NCBI GenBank assembly: GCA_003153505.1
Contig: PLZA01000067.1
Coordinates: 150,920-214,919 of the forward strand
From: Candidatus Dormiibacterota bacterium
Lineage (GTDB): Bacteria > Chloroflexota > Dormibacteria > Aeolococcales > Aeolococcaceae
Length of the DNA stretch: 64,000 nucleotides
Direction: 5' to 3'
Below are positions 53,731 through 64,000 of this stretch, piece by piece. The first letter of the stretch is position 1, and every line of letters starts with the position of its first letter. Under the pieces are notes generated by a model, which was given only the letters and a program-made list of their open reading frames with translations, was not told the origin of the DNA and did not search any database. The position numbers were made by a program, and so were the translations under genes.

Positions 53731-55748
53731 AGGAGTTCCTTGACGCGCAGAGCCACCGGTCGGGGCACCACCTTGGTGAGCTGCTCGACGGGGGCGTCGC
53801 GAATGGCGTCGATGCTGCCGAACTGGCGGAGCAGCGCCCGCCGGCGGACCGGGCCAAGACCCGGCACCACGTCAAGCTTCGATCGAAGCGCGGCACGTCC
53901 ACGGCGTGCTCGATGATGCGTGATCGCAAAACGGTGCGCCTCGTCGCGAACACGCTGGACGAGGAAGAGCGTCGGACTGTCTCGTTCGATGATGATCGGC
54001 CTCGCGCGGCCCGGCTTGTACAGCTCCTCGTTGCGCTTGGCAAGTCCGAACACAGGGACCCGGGTGAGACCCGCATAGCGCAGCGCTTTCACCGCGGCGC
54101 TCAGCTGGCCCTTGCCGCCGTCGATCAGGATGAGATCGGGGAGCACCGAGAAACTCAGATCCGCATCGTCGCCCCCGCCTCGCGGCGCCCGGCCCGGCCG
54201 CTCATCGGTGCCGTTCGCCCCCGCGGGATCGAGGACCGGGACATCCACATCGGGGCCATCACCGCGAGGCCCAAGCCTGCGAAAGCGGCGGCGGAGCGTC
54301 TCCTCGATCGACGCGAAATCATTGGAGCCTTCGACGGTCTTGATCCCAAAGTGGCGGTAGCTCGCGGGCGCCGGCCGTCCCTCCTCGAAGACCACCATCG
54401 AGCCGACCGAGTTCGTCCCCATCGTGTTGCTGATGTCGTAACACTCGATGCGCCTCGGCGGGGCGGGGAGCTGCAACCGCGTCGCGAGGTCGTCGAGCAG
54501 CGCCTCGGTCTTGGCGGCATCGTAGTCGTCGACGATTCGCTGCTGGCGGAGGGCGACGAGCGCCGTCTCGGCAGCCTGCGCGATCAGTTGCCGTGCGTCA
54601 CCGCGCTTGGGGACGTGCACTTCGACCGGGCCGCCCCGTTGCGCGGCGAGGAACTCCTCGAAGACGGCTCGCCCGTCGATGTCATCGGACACGAGCAGAC
54701 GCCGGGGAATCGAGGTCACGTTGGCGTAATACTGCGGGAGGAACCCGCCGAGGCACGCCGCGGCGTCGAGCCCGGCGACACCTTCGAGCTCGTGTGTCTC
54801 CATCGCCATCACCCGCCCCTGGCGGATGCTCAACACCGCGGCCATGGCACGCCCCGCCTCGACGGCGACCGCGATGCAGTCCTCGTCGGACCGGGCGCCG
54901 CGGAGCACCGTCTGGCGCTCGCTGATCCGCTCGATCGCCCGCAGGCGGTCGCGAAACCGCGCGGCGAGCTCGTAGTCGCGATGGTCGGCGGCAGCGTCCA
55001 TCTGGTCGCGCAGCTCGTCGTGCAGTGTGTCCGACCGGCCCTCCATGAACTCCTGGACCTGTTCGAGGATCTCGGCGTATTCGGGAGCGTCGATCTTCCC
55101 TTCGCACGGCCCCGAGCAGCGCTTGATGTGATAGTCGAGACAGACCCTGCCCCGACGGAAGACCTCGTCACTGCAGGTGCGGAAGGGAAAGATGGTGCGC
55201 AGCGAGCGGACGGTGGTGCGCAACGACTGCGCGCTCGTGTACGGCCCGAAGTAGCGCGCACCGTCACGGATCACCTTGCGCGTGTAGTACGGCCTCGGAA
55301 AGAGCGTTGCTCCCTCGGCGCTCTTGCCGCGAGGTTTGCGCACCTCCTCGCGCGCGGTTCCAGGCGCAACCGCATCGTGCACGCCCGGACGCGGGATCTT
55401 GAGATAGAGATAGCTCTTGTCGTCCTTCAGACGCACGTTGAAGCGCGGACGGTGCTGCTTGATGAGCGTGTTCTCGAGGACCAACGCCTCGTGCTCGCTC
55501 TGGCACGCGATCACCTCGAAATCGAAGACGCTCGCGATCAGCTGATGGGTGCGGGGCTGCAGCGCATCGACGCCGCTGAACCACGAGCGCAGCCTGTTGC
55601 GCACGTTCGAGGCCTTGCCGACATAGATGACCCGCGCGTCGGGACCGCGCATGACATACACGCCCGGGCCGTCCGGCGACGCCCGCAGGCGTGCTCGCAG
55701 CTGCGCCTTGTCGTCGAGCAGGCGCTCGGAGCGCCGGGGGGCCGCCAT
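53727..55748 (-). CDS. uvrC: Excinuclease ABC subunit C
   Basis: A 673-residue protein. The GIY-YIG nuclease starts at GPGVYVMRGPDARVIYVGKASNVRNRL (about residues 27-53). A cysteine cluster, CLDYHIKRCSGPCEG, lies near residue 200, the UVR motif follows, then the RNase H-like endonuclease region with RIECYDISNTMGTN. Tandem helix-hairpin-helix ends the protein (VPGLGPVRRRALLRQFGS). It makes the dual incisions in nucleotide excision repair after UvrAB. Coupled to the RapZ-domain gene by GTGA. Confidence 0.95.
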   Translation of the reverse strand: MAAPRRSERLLDDKAQLRARLRASPDGPGVYVMRGPDARVIYVGKASNVRNRLRSWFSGVDALQPRTHQLIASVFDFEVIACQSEHEALVLENTLIKQHRPRFNVRLKDDKSYLYLKIPRPGVHDAVAPGTAREEVRKPRGKSAEGATLFPRPYYTRKVIRDGARYFGPYTSAQSLRTTVRSLRTIFPFRTCSDEVFRRGRVCLDYHIKRCSGPCEGKIDAPEYAEILEQVQEFMEGRSDTLHDELRDQMDAAADHRDYELAARFRDRLRAIERISERQTVLRGARSDEDCIAVAVEAGRAMAAVLSIRQGRVMAMETHELEGVAGLDAAACLGGFLPQYYANVTSIPRRLLVSDDIDGRAVFEEFLAAQRGGPVEVHVPKRGDARQLIAQAAETALVALRQQRIVDDYDAAKTEALLDDLATRLQLPAPPRRIECYDISNTMGTNSVGSMVVFEEGRPAPASYRHFGIKTVEGSNDFASIEETLRRRFRRLGPRGDGPDVDVPVLDPAGANGTDERPGRAPRGGGDDADLSFSVLPDLILIDGGKGQLSAAVKALRYAGLTRVPVFGLAKRNEELYKPGRARPIIIERDSPTLFLVQRVRDEAHRFAITHHRARRGRAALRSKLDVVPGLGPVRRRALLRQFGSIDAIRDAPVEQLTKVVPRPVALRVKELL

Positions 55749-55768
55749 CGTGGTCACTGTATCGCTGC

Positions 55769-60028
<4,260 letters not shown>

Positions 60029-60032
<4 letters not shown>

Positions 60033-60904
60033 GCGTGCGTCCCGGTCGCGGGCGCGGCGTGCCCGGCCGATGCGCGATAGGCATCCGGCCGCCGGTCGGT
60101 GTGCAGGTGGTTTCGGGGTGTGCGCCGCCTCGCGTGTTCGACGGAGTCGAGGTCGACGTCGGCGATGAGCACTTCCTCCCGATCCTTGCTCGCCGGGCCG
60201 GACACCGGCCAGCCGTCCGCGCCGACGATGATCGAAGCGCCGATGAACGTGACACCCCGCTCGACGCCGATCCGGTCCGCGCAGGCCATGACCACGCCGT
60301 TCTGGGCGGCCGTTGCCATCGCGACATAGTCGCCCTGGCAGTAGCCGCGGTCATCCCAGACAGTGCGCTTGAACGAGGCGACCCAATTGGTGGGCACCGC
60401 GATGACCTCCGCGCCGGCGAGTGCAAGGGCTCGGGCAGCCTCCGGGAACCAGAGGTCGAAACAGATGATCATGCCCACCCGCCCGAACGGAAGATCGACG
60501 ATCGGCAGCTCCTCGCCGGGCCTGAACCACGACTGCTCGTCGTAGTAGAGGTGCAGCTTCCGGTAGGTCGCCATGCGCCCGGATGCCCCGATCAGCACCG
60601 CGCTGTTGTGCCGGCAGTCGCCGTCCCGCTCGCTGATCCCGGCCACGATGTGGCACTGGTGCTTGGCACACACTTCACGCAGCGCGCGGACCGTCGGCCC
60701 GTCGTCCGGATCCTCGGCGGACCGCTGGGCCTCGGCTTCGTCACCGAAGACATACCCACTGGACGCGAGCTCGGGGAGCACGATCAAATTCGCTCCCTGG
60801 TCGGCGGCCGCGGTTGCCCAGAGCACAGCTTGCGAGCGGTTGTGTTCGAGCTCGCCGACGTGCGGCTCGTACTGCGCGACAGCGATGCGGAGCGGGCGAC
60901 TCAC
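60029..60904 (-). CDS. Carbon-nitrogen hydrolase (nitrilase superfamily)
   Basis: A 291-residue protein with the Glu-Lys-Cys triad: Glu in VLPELASSGYVF, Lys in YRKLHLYYDE and Cys in GMIICFDLWFPEAA. The family hydrolyses amides or nitriles; relatives include N-carbamoylputrescine amidase and omega-amidase. GAGGAG sits just before the GTG 60904. It lies 5 bp downstream of alr and its stop overlaps the pcrA start. Substrate unknown. Confidence 0.88.
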
Positions 60905-60909
60905 GCTCC

Positions 60910-62031
60910 TCACGGTAGCGCAGCAGGCGTGACCCCAGGATGGCGCGGGATGCTCTCGGAGATGCCGCAAAGGATCTCGTGCGGCAGGGTGCGGCACAGG
61001 TCGCCCACCTCGTCAGCGCCGATGCGGAGACCACCACGTTCGCCGATGAACATCGCCGTGTCTCCGGGGACGACCCCGTCAATGTCGGACACGTCCACGC
61101 CCACCTGATCCATGCTCACGATCCCGACGATCGGGCAGCGCCGACCGCGAATTGCGAGGTGCCCACGGCTGGACAGCGCTCTCGGCAGACCCTGCCCGTA
61201 CCCGAGCGTCGCGGTCGCGATCCGCCGAGTCGCTTCCGCCCGCCAGGTCCGGCCGTAGCCCACGCTCTCGCCCGCGGCGACCGTGCGCACCTGGGCCACG
61301 CGGCAGAAGACGTGCATCGCCGGCCGCAGCGTGGCGGGGCCGGGAACCGGTGGGTAACCGTAGAACGCGATACCCGAGCGGACGAGGTCGTGGTGCATCG
61401 CGCGATGGGCCAGTATCGCCGCGCTGCCCGACGTGTGCAGAAGCGCGTCAGGCGCGACTGCGCGGAGTGCTTCGACCGCCTCGAGGAAGCGACCGTGCTG
61501 CTCGATCGTGAATCCGGGATCCTCACCAGCGCCGGCAAAGTGGGTGAAGATCCCAACGACCTGGACGTGTCGTCCCGCCTCGCGCACGGCGCCGCCGAGC
61601 GTCTCGACCGTCTCGGGAAGCGCGCCGAGCCTGTGCAGCCCGGTGTCGATCTTGAGGTGGACGCGAGCCCTCCCACCCGCAGCCGCCACCGCGCGGATGC
61701 CGTCGGCGTCGAGGACGCTCACATCAACGTCCGCGGCAATCAGATCATCCAGGACCGTCGGCGGACTCCAGCCCACGACCAGGATGCGAGCTTCGACCCC
61801 CGCGGCGCGGAGCCCGAGCGCCTCGTCCGGGGTGTAGACGCCGAGCCATTCGGCCCCACCGTCGAGGGCTGCCAATGCGGCGATCGCCATGCCGTGCCCG
61901 TAGCCGTTCGACTTGACCATGACCATCATCTGGGCGGGCCTGACCAGCGCGGCGATCACCGCCGCGTTCTGCGCCAGTGCATCGGTGTCGATCTCCGCCC
62001 AGCGAAGATCGCCGCCGCCTCGCCCGCTCAC
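60910..62031 (-). CDS. alr: Alanine racemase
   Basis: A 373-residue fold-type III PLP enzyme. MMVMVKSNGYGHGM carries the PLP lysine, HLKIDTGLHRLG follows, and SMDQVGVDVSDI supplies the C-terminal domain region with the catalytic Tyr nearby. It interconverts L- and D-alanine for peptidoglycan. The GTG start overlaps the stop of the asparagine-synthase fusion gene. Confidence 0.93.
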   Translation of the reverse strand: MSGRGGGDLRWAEIDTDALAQNAAVIAALVRPAQMMVMVKSNGYGHGMAIAALAALDGGAEWLGVYTPDEALGLRAAGVEARILVVGWSPPTVLDDLIAADVDVSVLDADGIRAVAAAGGRARVHLKIDTGLHRLGALPETVETLGGAVREAGRHVQVVGIFTHFAGAGEDPGFTIEQHGRFLEAVEALRAVAPDALLHTSGSAAILAHRAMHHDLVRSGIAFYGYPPVPGPATLRPAMHVFCRVAQVRTVAAGESVGYGRTWRAEATRRIATATLGYGQGLPRALSSRGHLAIRGRRCPIVGIVSMDQVGVDVSDIDGVVPGDTAMFIGERGGLRIGADEVGDLCRTLPHEILCGISESIPRHPGVTPAALP

Positions 62032-64000
62032 GCTCCGACCGGCACCGGCTCCGGTGCAGGCACCGCGACCTCAGCCGGGGCCACCCGGCGAACCAGACCG
62101 AAGGGTGTCTGCTCGTCCGACTGACCCAACGGGTTATCGGCAACCATGGCAAGAACAGATCCGGCATCGATGCCGACTGACGCGAACACCTCGGCAGCCA
62201 TGTCGTTGGCGTCGATGATCGCCACCCCCACCCGGCGCCCGGTGCGCCGGCGGACGTCGGCGGCGATGCTCAGCGCCGCACCCGACGGATCCAGCGGCGA
62301 CTTGGTCGCCCACTTGTCATATGGAGGGAGGTTGAGCGACGAGGGCCCGTCGATGGCGTTGACCCCGTGACCCGCCACGCGATAGAAGACGCCGCGCATG
62401 CCGAGCGGCTTGGTCACCGCAGCGGCGGCGGCTGCGAGGAGGATCCGACCCACGCCCGCTTCGTCGATGGCCAGTTGCATGGTCGTGGGGTGGGCGAGCC
62501 CGACCCCGGTGGGCTCGTGGCTCACGTAGCGGGAGAGCACTCGCGCCGCCCGTGAAACCCTGATCTCGTTGATCGGATAGGAACGTCCCTGGCTGATCGC
62601 CAGTGCCTTCTCGCTCACCAGCAGGATGTCGCCGTCCGCGACGTCGATGCCGTCGCTGCGCAGGCGCTCGAGAGACCCGGAGACAGCTTCGAGAAGATCG
62701 TCGCCAGGCTTGATCAAGGTCGATCGAAGTGGCATTCGAGCCCAGATCCGGCCCCGGTCCTCGAGGAACAGGTGCCGTCCCCAGTTGAGGCGCGCGCCGG
62801 CGAGCAGCGCCTCCCCGCCGGCCACCCTGCGCGCCGTCACCCGATCACCCCGGCGGACGAAGCCGCCCTGGTAGCTCTCCTTGTCGAGCGCGCGCGTCTT
62901 ACCGTCGATGAAGATGCGCAACCACACCTCGGCGTTGACCGCGCGCCAGAAGAACATCGACTCCTCGACCTCACCGGCGCACGCGCGACGGAAGTTCTCG
63001 GCCACCGCAGCGGCTTTCCAGTACGGGCGCGCGCGAAACGACGGCGAGCGCATGAGGCTCTGCAGCACCGCCCGCTGGCGGCGATACCAGCGGAATTCGG
63101 GCGTGGTGAAGCCGATCTTCTTGCGACGGGCCTCGACCTTGGCGGGCAGAACGCCATGCAGGGCCTGGCGCACGATCGCCCGCGTCCAGCCGCTGTGGAT
63201 GATCGCGGTGCGCGGGAGTGTGAGGATGTAGTCGACCAGCTCCTGGTCGAGGAAGGGCAGTCGCGCCTCGAGCGAATGCGCCATCGACGCCCGATCCTCG
63301 TAGCGCAGCAGCGGTGGCAGGCTGTAGGTCCGGAAGTCCTGGAGCAGGCGGCGCTTGAGATCGTCTGCAACCCGGTCGTCCTCCGGCGGTTTGCGGCCAC
63401 GGGTGAACGATGGCGCCAGCATGCCCGCAACGTCGACGCGCCGGCCACGCTCACGAAGCCGCCTCCGGACCAGCGGGCTGACGATGTCGCGGAGCAACCA
63501 GGCCTCGCGAGCGAACTCAGCGTAGCGGCGCTCGCGCAGGAGCTGGCGGAGCAGCACATACGGGTAGTGGTCGTATCCGGCGAGCAGCTCATCACCCGCC
63601 TGACCGTCGAGCGTCACGGTGACCTGGCGTCGTGCGAGCCGCATCACCATCCACATCGCGAAGGGCGCCGAGGAGACCATCGGCTCCTCCATGTGCCAGA
63701 CCCACGCCTCGAGCTCGCGGATGAAGTCCTGGTCTGTGGGCTGCACCGCGCTGTTGTCCGCGCCGGTCACCTGCAGCACGCTGTCGATGTATGCGCTCTC
63801 GTCGATGCGATCGCCGGGGAACACCGCGGAGAACGTCTTCAGGCGGTCACCGAGCGACTCGGTGTCGGGAACGTGGTCGCGGAGTTGCTGCGCCATGACC
63901 GTGCAGATCGACGACGAGTCGAGACCACCGCTCAAGCAGATGCCCACCGGCACGTCGGCGACGAGACGGCGCTGCACCGCGCGCTCGAAGACCGCGCGGA
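62028..64000 (-). CDS. Asparagine synthase-like/CofE-like fusion protein (5' end outside window)
   Basis: The frame is open to the right edge, so the N-terminal glutaminase domain lies outside. The visible part (about 656 residues) has the synthetase domain: PP-loop SGGLDSSSICTVMA, then LDGQAGDELLAGYDHYPY, and AHSLEARLPFLD. After a ~45-residue linker comes a CofE-type domain (from about 62720 to 62080): LIKPGDDLLEAV, DGDILLVSEKALAISQGRSYP, RVAGHGVNAIDGPSS and IIDANDMAAEVF. CofE adds glutamate to coenzyme F420, but this branch has no proven role. Fusion of two amide-forming domains implies a shared substrate. Confidence 0.85.
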   Translation of the reverse strand, partial: RAVFERAVQRRLVADVPVGICLSGGLDSSSICTVMAQQLRDHVPDTESLGDRLKTFSAVFPGDRIDESAYIDSVLQVTGADNSAVQPTDQDFIRELEAWVWHMEEPMVSSAPFAMWMVMRLARRQVTVTLDGQAGDELLAGYDHYPYVLLRQLLRERRYAEFAREAWLLRDIVSPLVRRRLRERGRRVDVAGMLAPSFTRGRKPPEDDRVADDLKRRLLQDFRTYSLPPLLRYEDRASMAHSLEARLPFLDQELVDYILTLPRTAIIHSGWTRAIVRQALHGVLPAKVEARRKKIGFTTPEFRWYRRQRAVLQSLMRSPSFRARPYWKAAAVAENFRRACAGEVEESMFFWRAVNAEVWLRIFIDGKTRALDKESYQGGFVRRGDRVTARRVAGGEALLAGARLNWGRHLFLEDRGRIWARMPLRSTLIKPGDDLLEAVSGSLERLRSDGIDVADGDILLVSEKALAISQGRSYPINEIRVSRAARVLSRYVSHEPTGVGLAHPTTMQLAIDEAGVGRILLAAAAAAVTKPLGMRGVFYRVAGHGVNAIDGPSSLNLPPYDKWATKSPLDPSGAALSIAADVRRRTGRRVGVAIIDANDMAAEVFASVGIDAGSVLAMVADNPLGQSDEQTPFGLVRRVAPAEVAVPAPEPVPVGA

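Overview
The window is GC-rich bacterial chromosome, densely packed, with many gene pairs sharing 4-nt overlaps (ATGA, GTGA, TTGA). A whiA gene beside glycolytic genes, a HemQ-type heme protein, PcrA and NAD-dependent LigA suggest a high-GC Terrabacteria lineage (Actinomycetota, Chloroflexota or Dormibacterota-like). The sequence alone does not settle the phylum. I saw no rRNA, convincing tRNA or CRISPR array.

Left chromosomal part (1-31.2 kb). The order is a DUF1905 tail, a RarD transporter and an orphan AAA ATPase. A catabolic run follows (AtuA-like protein, enoyl-CoA hydratase, proline dehydrogenase, sugar-nucleotide epimerase). Next is a cell-surface glycan operon on the minus strand (UDP-sulfoquinovose synthase SqdB, a GT2 and two multi-spanning membrane proteins) facing a flippase-like membrane protein. 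After that come redox and housekeeping genes: a disulfide oxidoreductase, pirin, VOC protein, DHA2 efflux pump, HesB/IscA, YihY, a doubled ThyX, a GlcF-like Fe-S protein, HemQ, a thioesterase, an M20 amidohydrolase, a 3-hydroxyacyl-CoA dehydrogenase, a thioredoxin-fold ferredoxin, a PP2C phosphatase, a HAD hydrolase, an ornithine cyclodeaminase family protein and a PLP ammonia-lyase.

Integrated element (roughly 31.6-46.4 kb; exact ends not resolved). Base composition drops and most genes are small and unfamiliar. Recognisable functions are a large serine recombinase at the right end, a replication module (HTH protein, Prim-Pol, DUF3631 ATPase), an excisionase-like HTH gene carrying an amber codon, and a capsid cassette (charged coiled-coil protein plus HK97-type major capsid protein). 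I find no terminase, portal, protease, tail or lysis gene. That pattern fits a phage satellite that makes its own capsid, or a strongly reduced prophage. Cargo includes a CsbD protein, an Ntn-hydrolase-like protein beginning Met-Thr, secreted DUF4352 and lipoprotein genes, zinc-ribbon micro-proteins and small membrane proteins. Several genes look frameshifted.

Right chromosomal part (46.5-64 kb). A secreted PKD-domain protein is followed by a long minus-strand run. In transcription order it is asnB/cofE-like fusion, alr, nitrilase, pcrA, ligA, uvrC, RapZ C-terminal domain, whiA, gap, pgk, tpiA, gpmI. It couples glycolysis, DNA repair and replication, and cell-wall alanine supply. Notable points are the AsnB-CofE fusion, a stand-alone RapZ C-terminal domain, and a pcrA gene whose start appears to be CTG.
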